A stretch of 64,000 nucleotides of DNA, taken from contig JAPNXP010000004.1 in NCBI GenBank assembly GCA_028753945.1, positions 434,001 to 498,000 of the forward strand. The letters run 5' to 3'. Under the pieces are notes generated by a model, which made no database searches, was not told the origin of the DNA, and was given only the letters and a program-made list of their open reading frames with translations. Of the stretch, positions 1-12,100 are shown one piece after another (within the stretch, counting starts at the first letter, position 1; each line of letters begins with the position of its first letter). The DNA is from Hexactinellida sp. DTS-2022 (taxonomy: Eukaryota; Porifera; Hexactinellida). The position numbers and the translations under genes were made by a program.

Positions 1-1
1 C

Positions 2-829
2 AACTTCGGTCATAAGGAAGTGATTCCAATCTGGCTCGCTCAATGGCAATACGTCTATCCTAATCCGATATTCTACATTTCTGAAGTGAGCAAGCACAAG
101 ACTTCAGGGAGTTGTATACTCGAACCTACTGATTATTTCGATATTACTTGTAATGTGAAAGATGAAGAGGGCCTTTACCCTTACGAGAGTATGATCAATG
201 CAATAGCTCGATACCCAAATTATAGCAACTACTTGTATATACATGATGATGCATATATTTCCCATAAAACTTTGCAAAATGTACTTGAAGAAGGAGTAAG
301 TGCAATGTGCAAATCCACTCTCATGGATGCGTCTAGCTCTTGGTCTTGGAAGCCTTATATTCTCAAAAGTCTGAATATGATCGCATCTCACGATAATTTC
401 TTAGAAAACTCAATTTATCGTAAATATACAGGAAAATTTTGCCCTGAGTTATACTCTGATGAATCAAAAATGACTGAAGGTAATTATATATTCTATTTCA
501 CAATGGCAGATGTTTTCATTCTAACCCACAAAGACATTGGAGTATTCAATGACATAATAAATATCTACCTAGATGCTGATATGTTTTTGGAGGTAGCGGT
601 ACCTAACACACTCCGATGCGCACTTAATGCTACAGAAATTGACTCTACCACATATTGGGACGATAGGCGAAACAATATAGAGCACAACATTAAAGAAATA
701 TGTGGAGCCAATCCGTCACAAATATTACATCCTGTTTGGAAAATTTCACATGGTGAAAAGAATGATGAAGACTGGTGGAGCGAGTTAGACAAGTTTATTA
801 CTATACGTTCCTGTGACATTGCTAATTAA
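2..829 (+). CDS. 3' part of a putative glycosyltransferase-like gene
   Basis: An open frame runs from the window edge to a TAA at 827-829, so this is the C-terminal part of a longer gene (about 275 residues visible). There is no convincing start, because the frame stays open upstream of the GTG at 20. An acidic motif, YLYIHDDAYIS, lies near residue 80 of the visible part. It resembles the metal-binding DD/DxD motif of glycosyltransferases and recalls STELLO/DUF288-type proteins. Many Trp, Tyr and Cys residues and the absence of a membrane segment fit a luminal catalytic domain. Family assignment is from the motif only and is weak. Identity of the rest is unknown. Confidence 0.5.
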   Translation, partial: NFGHKEVIPIWLAQWQYVYPNPIFYISEVSKHKTSGSCILEPTDYFDITCNVKDEEGLYPYESMINAIARYPNYSNYLYIHDDAYISHKTLQNVLEEGVSAMCKSTLMDASSSWSWKPYILKSLNMIASHDNFLENSIYRKYTGKFCPELYSDESKMTEGNYIFYFTMADVFILTHKDIGVFNDIINIYLDADMFLEVAVPNTLRCALNATEIDSTTYWDDRRNNIEHNIKEICGANPSQILHPVWKISHGEKNDEDWWSELDKFITIRSCDIAN

Positions 830-899
830 TTCTTGACTATACACGTATCAGGGGGTGCCAAAATGAGAAATTTAAATTTTGTAATGTTCTGTTGATTTA

Positions 900-1330
900 C
901 TAGCGCGCATCGCTTGCTAGGTCGCTTCGTGTTAGAACACAACGACACACCAACCGCTTCGCGGTTAGTGTATGGTTTATATATTATTTAATCTCGATTG
1001 TTGTTTGTTTGTGTGTCTGTGTGTTTTTGTCGGGATTGTATTAAAGTGATGGGGGAATAGAAACCGCGTTTATATATGAGATAGTAACTAACTGCTTAAT
1101 GTTATAATAGGTAAACAAATATGCTGATTTCGAATTTCGCATTTATATATTTATAATATGAATATTTATTGTTGTTGTTGTTTACACAAATTGGTAAAAG
1201 AACAGAAGTTAGCTTTCAACGGGGATTATAGGTAAACAAGTATGCTAAACACGAATTTCGCATTAAAAAAATTCAAATGTGAATATTCGTTGTAGTTGTT
1301 CACAAAAAAAGGTAACAAATAAACGAAAAT
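900..1330 (-). mobile_element. Helitron 3' terminal remnant with tandem internal repeats
   Basis: Read on the minus strand, the element ends with CTAG followed by T. Just inside is the GC-rich segment (900-975) also found at the 3' end of the complete Helitron at 59793-60301. Further in are two imperfect tandem units of about 145 bp, each with a GGTAAACAA block, an AATTTCGCAT block and an AATATTCGTTG-like block. The same units occur about three times at 61060-61500 in the opposite orientation. No 5' TC terminus was found, so this is a truncated copy or part of a larger decayed element. Confidence 0.6.
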
Positions 1331-1359
1331 TCAAAATGTAGCAGCAAAGACCTCTCGCT

Positions 1360-2540
1360 AGAAGAATAGGACTTTGCTGCTACAATTGAAAATGCACAAA
1401 AGGAATTGGTGCACTGGCGAAGAAACATATTCTCGGTGCCCTCTGGAGTTATGGGCAAGCGATATATAAGAGAGATGACCAGACTTTACGACGCACTTGC
1501 AGAGGATACCCAATAGCTATGAGCGCAGCAACCGTACTCCCCATACTACTTCTGCAAAAGGCCGCTCAATACAAAATCTCCTAATAGATAAACAGAACCT
1601 AGAGAAGAATAAGAAATTTGAGAAGAGATTTGTCAAACTAATGCTGGAAGGAAAAATACATGCAGCAATCAAGCTAGGAGGACGGGTTGGGAATCCTACC
1701 CTCAACACGACCATCACTCAAGGAGAATGGGACAAAGCGTGGAACAGTACAGTCAAGGAGATTCTAGAAAGCAAACACCCGGCAGCTAGCGAAATGCTCC
1801 CGAGGCAATGGAGTCCAATCTCAATCAGATAACAAATGTTCACCCAGTTATTTTTGAAAGTATAGATGGAACCTGCATTCGATCAGCTGTTTTGCACAGG
1901 CCCTTCCCATATAGATGCGAATGGATGGCAAAGACTGTGTACATCTTTCAGCTGCGCATCTACTGACCTCTGTAAAACCTAATTTCTCAAAGAGACTATG
2001 CACTGGGATATTGACCAAAGTCCTCTCGGATCCTTTCTAGCATGTAGGCTTGTTCCACTTGACAAGAACCCAGGAGTAATAAGCAGCATGGCCATTCATA
2101 AAGTTATCGGGAAAGATATACAGGAAATAGCCAGAACAATGCTCTACTTTAGTTGACGCATCGAACTCGTTTAACCAACTAAATAGACGTGCTGCCCTCT
2201 ATAACACAATAACCTTTTGTCCCACACTGGCACATAGGTGGGGGAACGTTATACTCAGAAGTTACGACGCAGGGCGAAACCCTCGCCATGCCAATGTATG
2301 CCATTGGCACACTCCCCTTATTCGCAAACTGAAGCGCCCAGGTAAAACTAGTTTGGTAGCAGCCGGATACAGCTTGACTTGATGGGACCAGGTAAATAAA
2401 GCTGGTCCTGCATTTGGATATCTGCCGAACTCGAGCAAGACATGGCTTGTCGTAAAGGAAACGAAGAAAGCCGAAGCCGAAGAACTTTCAACGGGACCGG
2501 GATCAACATTACCTGTCAAGGAAGAAAACTACTTCTTCTG
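1360..2540 (+). pseudogene. Decayed reverse transcriptase retroelement fragment
   Basis: Three-frame reading shows an ordered series of reverse-transcriptase motifs broken by stops and frameshifts. They are ELVHWRRNIFSVPSG near 1400, FVKLMLEGKIHAAIKL near 1650, GPSHIDANGWQRLC near 1890, LVPLDKNPGV near 2050, TTQGETLAMPMYAIGTLPL near 2270 and GPAFGYLPNSSKTWLV near 2410. The YADD box is not recognisable. The motif set matches retroelement RTs common in corals and sponges. The exact clade was not determined. It lies next to Helitron debris and may have been carried or interrupted by it. Confidence 0.75.
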
Positions 2541-3140
2541 AGTTCCTAAATAATAATTTCAATAATTTCTATATTTATTACTATTCTGTTAATTAATTTT
2601 GTTAATAACTTTTGCTCCCAAGATTTGCATTAATCCATTTACCATTGAAATAGATTTATCATGGTGACAAAATAAAACTAGAATATCGAATTTTGTTGAA
2701 AATATTGAATCAGAAATTTCTAACAAATAAAGCGATATTTTTTGAAGTTTTTCCCCGAAATAAAATCAAAAATTTAGAAGAATTCCTTTATACTATGTAG
2801 CATATTATCAACACTTAATTCTGAGTTAATCTTATAGTATTTTAGTTAACCAAAGTTGAAATTACTAATTACTGTATTTCTCGGTCAATTATCCGATACG
2901 GACAACCAATTATCCGATTGAATTACTTTTTATAACAAATGGAGACAAATGTAGGAATATTTAATTTGATAAATAATGAAATTATAATGAACAATAGAGC
3001 AACTAAAAAACATTGAATTGGTATTCTCTAGGATTACCATAGATAACTTAACTACCATTTAGACAGTATGGAATTCATCACAAAGAGCAATTCAAAGCTG
3101 AAAAGATAAAATTTACATGACTGGAAAGTCTATATTTATA
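2541..3140. other. AT-rich spacer without recognised gene
   Basis: This spacer separates the reverse transcriptase remnant from the stop codon of the minus-strand F-BAR gene. I see only AT-rich sequence and no convincing exon on either strand. It probably includes the 3' untranslated region of the F-BAR gene. Confidence 0.5.
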
Positions 3141-6100
3141 TTAGCAAACATCTTCTGAATTAACTATCTTTTTGGCATCATATTTCTCCACATAAGTAGC
3201 TGGGAATATTCCTGCGTTGTTTCCGTCTGTTCCGTGTAGCCAACCATCTCCCTCGTTCCGACTCACAAACACAACCTTGAACAGGAATGGATAATACTGT
3301 ATGGTTCTAATAGGATTATTTAAGCCAGCGATTTGCAACCGTTTCCCCCTTGTTATTATCAGACATTCTGTGGACCCCCTCCCATTGACCGTAATACATC
3401 TTGTGGACCCCAGGTTGGGAACCACTGATTTAAGCTAATATAGGATATAGTCGAATTTCGTTAGCACGAACACGTTTAATACGAAATTCCGGTTAATATT
3501 AAAGCACTATTGATTGTAAATATGCCATTATAATAAGAAGGTTCAAAGTTGAGACACAAGAAGAGTCGAAAAGGAACTGAAAGTGCAATTATACACATTC
3601 CAACTGAACTTATGAGGCAACAGAGTTGTGTCTCAACTCGTACAATGTTGTTTGGTTTGCATATTTTCTATTAATAGTTCATAGTTAATTTTACTAATAA
3701 TAAAAACTGATTGTGTTTCAGAGTAATTTCTCATTAAATTTTGAACAAACAAACAAATTTATGTTTAAATACTATTCGTATACACAATTTTTTTAAAATA
3801 ATTGTGTTTCAAATTTATTATTGTAGTAAATTATTATAAAAACATAGTTTGTTATCGCCATTAATACTAGTTAGGAATTAAAACATTAATAGAACAATAC
3901 TTTATTTAGTACGTATTGTCATTAATGACTCATTATTACCTGTCCTAACTTTAAATGACTCATTATTACCTGTCCTAACTTTAACTTTATTTCTTCCGGA
4001 GTTTGAGGATTGAAATCGTACTTCGCAATATATACTTCCTCATTTTCCTCTAAAGCCTATTAATACAATACATTTAACGCATTTATATAATCCATTATGC
4101 TATAAGAGAATACTTATCCAGTTTTATATGATATGTTAAAAGTGATGATTTTCGGTGCAATGAATGTAGAAAAGAAGTGTAATACAAACGCGGTTCATGA
4201 CTAAATAAAGATTCCGTATTAACTTACATGAACATAGTTGAATGGTACGAATCCGGTTTTGCCTTTCAATGTTGCCTAAAATACAATATTGAATGTAACA
4301 AAATAGGACTGACAAGATTATACCGGATATAATATTCATTCCAAAATGATTAAACGAATATTCGTTTATTAATCTTGGACAACAACATTATTTTTGTATA
4401 GATTGGATAGATCGTAAATATAAATTCCTACCTAAACTTGTGTCTAATACACTTTGTAACTAATATTAAATTATTGTATCTTAACAAAAATATTTTCTGT
4501 CTTGATTTTAATTAAAATGCTTACTCATCTAAACGAATGAATATTCGTTCGTTTGTTACATTTCGAATATTCGTTTCAGCCAAAAATAATGAACAAGATT
4601 TGTTTTTGTATACACTAAACTCCCGATATAACGAAATACAACTTATAAATAAATTAAGCATATTCCCCAGACGGATAAAGTAGTTGGTTTACTCCGCTTA
4701 TATCGAAGCTTATTCCTTGTATATCTGCATATCTGTATAACGGGAGTTCGCTGTATGTATTTACCTGCCACCAATCTCTATCTGTCCAATTTTTAAGTTC
4801 CATAACCTCGCCTTTCCTATATAACATGATAAAATTTAATACATATGAATATTACAGTTAGCTGTTAGCGTATAATGAAGCTGGGTCATTTATTTATGTG
4901 TAAAGTACAGTAGAATTTCGGTTAATACGAAGTCACATTCAAAGCCTTATCGAATACAAATTATATTGGCGAATACGAATTCCGGATAAGGCGAACGCAT
5001 TTTGAAGGTCCCCTGATGACGGGCTGGTGTTCGTACTAACGAGGTTCTAATGTAATTTCTGTGAAAGTTTATACTTAAATTAAAACAAATTGTATAATTA
5101 CTGGTGTATTAAGCCGGAAAATGATCAATTTAATGAATATCCAATTCAATATATATTCATGGTCCAGTAATACAATTAGGTACTAGGTGAGATCGTTGTA
5201 TTCTTTCAAATTAATTAACAATAAAATTACTTGAAACTTAGATCCTGAGTATCTTGTGCTATGTAATCAAAGAGTGTTACACATAATTTCGGCTTTCCTT
5301 TCTAAACAAGAAAATGTATATTTTAAACAATCCTATGTTAATAGAGAGCATAGTAAATAGAAATTGTGATAAAATATACCCAATTATTGCTGTATAATAA
5401 TATAAGAAATAATATTCATATTTCAAACTGACCGGTGTATCTTTATTTATTGATTCTTCAGTCACTAAATATATACAAAAATATACACAGAATTAACCCT
5501 CGTTAAAAGTACATGGATAATATGTATGTCTATTGAAATAATTCATTAATTTATATAAATTACAGATATAATACTTGTGATTATATTCTCAATAGGTATA
5601 GTAGATGTCGGATATAAGCACACCGGTTATAAGAACATATCGGATATAAGCACACTATGTTGGAAAACGGTTGCCATCTACCCTATATAATTTATGTCGG
5701 TTATAAGAACATGCCGGTTATAAGCACATTAAGTGCAGTTCCCGACGATGTGGTTATAACCGGCATCCACTGTATAACCATTGTCGATTATTAGAATAAG
5801 AAATGCCATTGGTTACCTGGCGTTGTTATGGAGAGGGGTTCGAATATTTCCTCCAGCTGATCATTAGAGAGATCCGGTTCTAAGTTAGTGGGAGTTAAAC
5901 CATCTTCTACTTCCTGGAAACTGGAGATGGAGATTGGAATGTTATGTGGATTCGGTGCCTTATAAGTGTCATCTGTCGTAAGTTCTACACTGGGCACAAG
6001 TTCGTAGTGCTGGTCGTCATCACTGTCTTCTGTTAGGAGTATAATATTAAAGAAATTACTTATATAGAGCTCAGCTTTAGTAGAGTTCAGTTTTTCACTA

Positions 6101-9100
6101 TGTGTATTCAGGCACTGAGAAAGGTAAGTTTTTCCCAAACTTTGAAATTGACCTTTAGAAAGTAAGCCTGGGCTTTTAGTATTGGAAAAATCTGAACTCT
6201 ACAAAGCTCAGCTCTATATAAGCATTCTCAATATTAAATTAAATTAAACTAAAATCTAACAATTACAATTACAATACTACTGTGTCTTTATTAATTAAAA
6301 ACAGCATCAGGGAATTTTTTATTTCGCATCCCACAATATTGGTTAGCTACTCATATAAATAGACTGAAACAAACAAACTAACAAACAGACGAACAAACAA
6401 TCTAACAAACAAATTAACAAACTAATAAACAAACAAACTAACTAACTAACAAATAAACAAACAAATAAATAAATAAACAAACAAACAAACAAACAAACAA
6501 ATAAACAAACAAATAAATAAACATACAAACAAATAAACTAACAAACAAACAAACAAACAAACAAACAAACAACCAAATGTTACTAGTTATTATTGTTAAC
6601 GAATATTAGATATGCATTATGTACAAGACTTTGTTGAGCTAATAGAGGAGCTCCCTGAAGACGTAGTAAGCAAGCTAAAAAGAATTAAAGAGTTGGACCA
6701 GGAAGTACAAACTTCTCTCAGAAATATTCGCAAAAGGGAAACGATTTATTTCGCAGAAGCAAGCGAAAAGAGTGAAGAAGAGAGAAAATACGAATCTGAA
6801 AAGATTTTAAAACAATATGACGAAGTCGCGAAAATTGGAAACGAAAAAGTTAAAATAGCCGCAGATTTAGAAAGCATGGTGTCACAGTATTACAAGAAAC
6901 TCGAAAGTGATCTCGACAAGTTTAAGAGAGAATTAGAAGCGGAGACTCCAGGAATAACAGACAAACTCGAGCGCAAGAAACACACTGACCCAGAAATATC
7001 TATTATAGATGACTGGACAGGAAGATTTTCAGAATCAAACAGCCCTGGAATTGAAAGGCAAGAACAAACGCGATTTGAACCTGTTTCAAACATATTCGAT
7101 GAACCTTTCCCTTATGAGCACGACAAATCTCTAACAGACTTAGATCTAATGGAACACGAGGTGTTAATAAACGCACCACAAAACATGGAAGAGATAAACA
7201 TAGTGCCTCGACCCGGACAAACTATAGAATGGCTGCCACATAGAATAGATCCAAACGAGCCGACTTACTGTACGTGTAATCAGGTGTCATATGGAGAAAT
7301 GGTGGGGTGTGACAACCAAAAGTGTCCCATTGAGTGGTTCCACTATGCGTGTGTCGGTATTAAAGAGCCGCCAACTGGGAACTGGTATTGCCCACTGTGT
7401 AGAAGCGTTAAGAAACAACGGGAGAATGTGACAACAGACTAACTGTAATGTTATGTGTTATCGGACTATGGATAAACAAGTTTATGATTTGGTAAATTGA
7501 AATTAACTACGTACTACTGTAGAACCTCGTTAGTACGAACATCAGGGGACCTTCTAAATACGTTCGCCTTATCCGGAATTCGTATTATAAACCAATATCA
7601 TTTGTATTGAAAAGGCTTTGAAGGGGATTCGTATTAAACAGAATTTCGTATTAAAATCGAGGTTCTATTCATATTCACCGATTACCAAACATATTTAAGT
7701 AAATAAGATTTATAGGCAGAGCTTACCCATGTGCTACATAATACAATAACGACAACAACAATAATTCTGAAATATGTATATACCAGGGATTGGTAATTAA
7801 TGATTTTCGAGAAATTTAATTTAATTAAAGAAATTTCGTCATTTCAGATAGTAAAAGTCATTTAATTCAATTGATTTTGATTTTAGTTAAAAAATCATTG
7901 TGTTTATAATCCCTGGAATTAAGAGTGTGTTTACCTTTAGATCTGTTGGTTATAGAATTACTATTGATAGAAGACTCTCTCTTCTAGAAAACAACAACAA
8001 CAATGAGATTAAGAAATTTAATAATCAATACAATCTATAAGTACGTACGTATATTTATACGTGTTTGGGTAATAAAGAATATTTATTATAAACATTCACT
8101 CCGCTTAATTGGGTTACTTTAAATTTCGACCTAATTAACCAAAATATTGAAAACCAAACTGTAATTCCGCTATGTAAATCTGTATAAACTTGACCCAATT
8201 AACCGGAGTATATATAATAGTACCTTTTGAGGTATTTCCTTTTCTCTGATAGGAACACCAGTACAGTAAGAAATATTATTCTGGCATTTCTTATGTAACC
8301 GCATATAACAGATCTCACATTTCAATTCGTTCTTTATCATACCTAGATAGATACGAGATAGTAGATTGACCTCAAATATAGGTCAGGAAACATTAAGGTC
8401 ACTTTAGTTTTTCATTTAATTTAATTACATAGTTTGGTGCAGGGGTTTATCTAGGAATTTTATTGGCCGGCACTTTTTTATAGAAGTTAAATTTTTATGG
8501 CACCCTAAAGGTGTCAGCCATAATACATAATCGGTATAATTCAATGATGGGCATTATTTGAAGGAGGTTAATATGTACGGTACCCAGACAGGGATTTATC
8601 CACTAATTTCTATGCCAAAAAATCTTGTCAGAGAGCTGGCACCAAATTAAGTGCAAACCCGGTACCTAAATGGAATCACAAATCAAGCACTTTTGCACTT
8701 CAAGCGATTGCACATTAATATATTGGACCGTTAAAACGTTACGCAACGCAAAATTCCCAAAAATTAGACACCCCTCCCTATATCACATTATGACGTAATT
8801 ACATACTTAGCTGCTCATTGCAGTAGTCGCATCTTTTGAATTTCTTGTAGTTGAATGAGATCAGCTGATGCAGTCTCTCCGTGCTGTCCGTCTGTCCCTG
8901 CAGCGAGAGAGGCAGCGAGCCCGTGTCCGAAGAGAAGCTGGACATGTCGAGCATGTCGAATAGCTCCGTCTAGTTCAGAGTGTAAACAGACATGTAAATA
9001 AAGTGTAAATAAAGTGTAATCAAACATGTAAACAAACGTGCAAACAAGAGTGTAAACAAGAGTGTAAACAAAGTAAATAGAAGTGTAAACAAGTCTAAAG

Positions 9101-12100
9101 TAGTAGACTGTATTATTGCTCTTATAAAAATGTACTAATTCGTCTATCAAAATTAACTATAGTCAACTCCGCTTAATAGAGTCACCTCGGGACCAGGTTG
9201 CTTTGACCCGATTAAACGGAGAAATCTATTAACCGAAAATATTTTAAGCCAAACTGTCATTCCGTCCTATAAATCCTGTGAAACTTTGACCTCATTAAGC
9301 GTAAATCTATTAACCGGTGCCTCTATTAAGCGGAGTCGACTGTATATATAAGTTATCACTATATACTCTGTAGTATGAATCGTTATGAATTACAGAACAC
9401 AAGCTACCTTTCCCTCTAGAGTAGCTAAGGAGCACTCAGCTGTTGTGAGTTCTAATTTCTTAGAAAGCAGAACTCCCTCGATATCGTCCTTATTCCCGTA
9501 CTCCGGAGACTGGTCGTATCTGTGGAGTGTAATAATAGATAAATAAAATAAAATAAATAAATAAATAGATAAATAAATAAATAAGTAGATAAATAAATAA
9601 ATAAATAGATTAAATAAAGAGACTTTTCTCAAACCTCCGAATATCCGGAACTCTCAGATACCGGGCACCCTTAAAGATAAATATGTATTCATTTTACCAA
9701 ATATAGAAATTTCATGACAAAATCTTTTTAACAAGTACATATCTTATATTATCCACAACCCGTTAAAAGCATCAGTTTTTGATTTTGAATGAATCTAGAA
9801 AATATGGATTAGACACTTGGGATTGCAAATGTACAGTACTAGCCATTGTATTTCTGAGATCCGGCAAATTCCCAGTTACGGGCACCCTCCGGACGACAGT
9901 GCCCGGATAAGGGAGGTTTGAGTGTAATTGCTTATTGAGCTTAGTTTATTCTAATAGTAAAAGAGCCAGGCTTACTTTATAAAGGTCATTTGCCTGAATT
10001 TAGTATTTATAATAAACTGAAGTATAATAAGTACCATTCGTTAGAAAATAAATGCGAAAAACGGATTTACCAAATGTCATTGTACAATATGCAAGAAATG
10101 TCTTGAAAATTAAAGTTGAAATACATTCATAATTAAGTACATGTAATTATAACCTATTCCTGTAAATACTTACTGTTTATAAAGGTTCCTAATTGATTCG
10201 TATTCTTTGGTTAAATTGCCGATTTGTCGAGTAACAGATAGTTTCTATACAAAATAATATAAAATATACTAAATCAAGGTTGTTATTAACAGATTAATGT
10301 TATATGATTTACTTTCTGTCTGACTTCATTAATCCTATGGGAGAGAGCTTGCTGTGTTTGTCTTGTACTTATCAAATTATCTGACATTACGCTCTAAATA
10401 ATTATATTATTGTATTAAAAAGCTTATAAATTGCTAAAGGAAATACAGTGGACTCTGCTTAATAGAGGCACCGGTTAATAGATTTCTCCGCTTAGTGAGG
10501 TCAAAGTAACCTGGTCCCGAGGTGACTCTATTAAGCGAAGTCTACTGTACTAACATCGTAATAAAGTACTAAAGGAATACTTATATATCAGCCATTATCT
10601 AATGTAATTTTCAGGCACTGGCAATATGATTATTTATAGCAAAATAGTGAAAATACACTATGCGAAGCCGGGTTTTATAATGAAGAATTGTTGGCCGATA
10701 TATTAGTAAGCCCTTTGCTAAATTAGCTACACTGGCGTTCGTGTAATATCAAGTCGCATTTTGCATTAAATTTCCTTGTTAATTAATAGGCGAACTTGTT
10801 AATAGAGGATCATAATTAACATTAAATGCACGCTTTTAACTGAAAACAACTTGCTATTAAGCAAACACCAGTAAATTAAGCGAACTTGTAGTTAACTAAC
10901 TTCTCCTGGATTAAGGTTAATATCTGGATCTTGAAATGAGAATCGAATTGGTTCTGGTATTTTCGGTGAATTTTGTAGTTTAACAAAATGCGAAATGTCT
11001 CGCGAGAAACTAACATTATTCATAACATCAGAAAGAGTTTCGAATCTCTCTACTATCTTCTTCAACTGAAATACACAATAAATATAAGAGATTATAAATT
11101 ATCCTATTAAGGTGTGTTTGTTTGTTTGTTTGTTTGGTTGTTTGTTTGTTGTTTGTTTGGTTGTTTGTATGTTTGGTTGTTTGTATGTTGTTTGTTTGGT
11201 TGTTTGTATGTTTGGTTGTTTGTATGTTTGTATGTTTGATGTTTGGTTAGTTGTATGTTGTTTGTTTGTTTGGTTGTTTGGTTGTTTGGTTGGTTGTTTG
11301 TTTGTTGTATGTTGTTTGTTTATATTATAATCTCACCATAGTGTTGCTTCGTGTGATATAATAATGAAGAGAGCTTTTGAACTCATCACTCATACTGTGT
11401 AACACATCTTCTATGCACTATAATCAGACAAAGTATATTAACTACAGTAGAACCTCGTTAGTACGAACACCAGGGGACCGGCAAAATGTATTCGCCTTAT
11501 CCTGAATCGTATTAACCAATATCATTCCGATTGAAAAGGCTTTGAGGGGGCTGAAATAGTTGTACAGCTATTTGAATAAACCAGTTGAAATCAAAGAGTT
11601 TATACAAACCAATATAGCATTCCCTGAAATTCCTTTGTCAATCAGCTATTACAACTATCTGTTAATAAATACATTGCTAATATTTTAATTGAGTCTTAGT
11701 TTTTAATAACTAAACCATTGAATTACAAGATTTAATTAACTAAGGGCTTACTTATATATCGGCTAACATATTTTTATATAAAACCCTGATTTGCAAAAGT
11801 AATTTGTATGTAAGTAAATGACATTGATTGTGCCTAAAATGACATTAGAAAGGTACATATTGCCCAATATATAAGTAATCCCTTTAGCTATAATATTACG
11901 TCTAATAGAGTGAGTAATTGCGTTTTGTTATAGGACACACTGTATGCATTAGAAGCTCCCAATTGTAAAACGTAATCGTTATGCGAGTTGTGAAATTGGA
12001 GAGTTAGAGATTCCTAAATAAATAAGTCATAAAACAAACAACAATAATATAATAAAACACATATAAACAAGGGATTAGTAATGTATCGGCCAACACCTTT

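Larger units (their letters stand above)
3141..4056 (-). other. Second SH3 domain, two exons, C-terminus of the F-BAR protein
   Basis: The exon at 4056-3970 encodes the start of an SH3 domain (VYIAKYDFNPQTPEE). The exon at 3275-3141 encodes its second half, including the GDGWLHG segment with the conserved Trp and the GIFPATYVE end, then a short tail and TAA. The ALYDF-type motif appears here as AKYDF. The intron between the exons contains a hAT MITE at 3326-3427. Confidence 0.88.
4228..5301 (-). other. First SH3 domain, three exons
   Basis: Exons 5301-5231, 4816-4765 and 4275-4228 together encode one SH3 domain. It starts LCVTLFDYIAQ, continues with KGEVMELKNWTDRDWWQ including the paired Trp residues, and closes with GKTGFVPFNYVH. 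The phases (2, 0, 0) join without a stop. All ligand-groove aromatic positions I can check are present. Confidence 0.9.

Noticed and set aside
11112-11330. 72-codon frame rich in Cys, Val and Leu
   Set aside because: It is a translation of a GTTT simple repeat.
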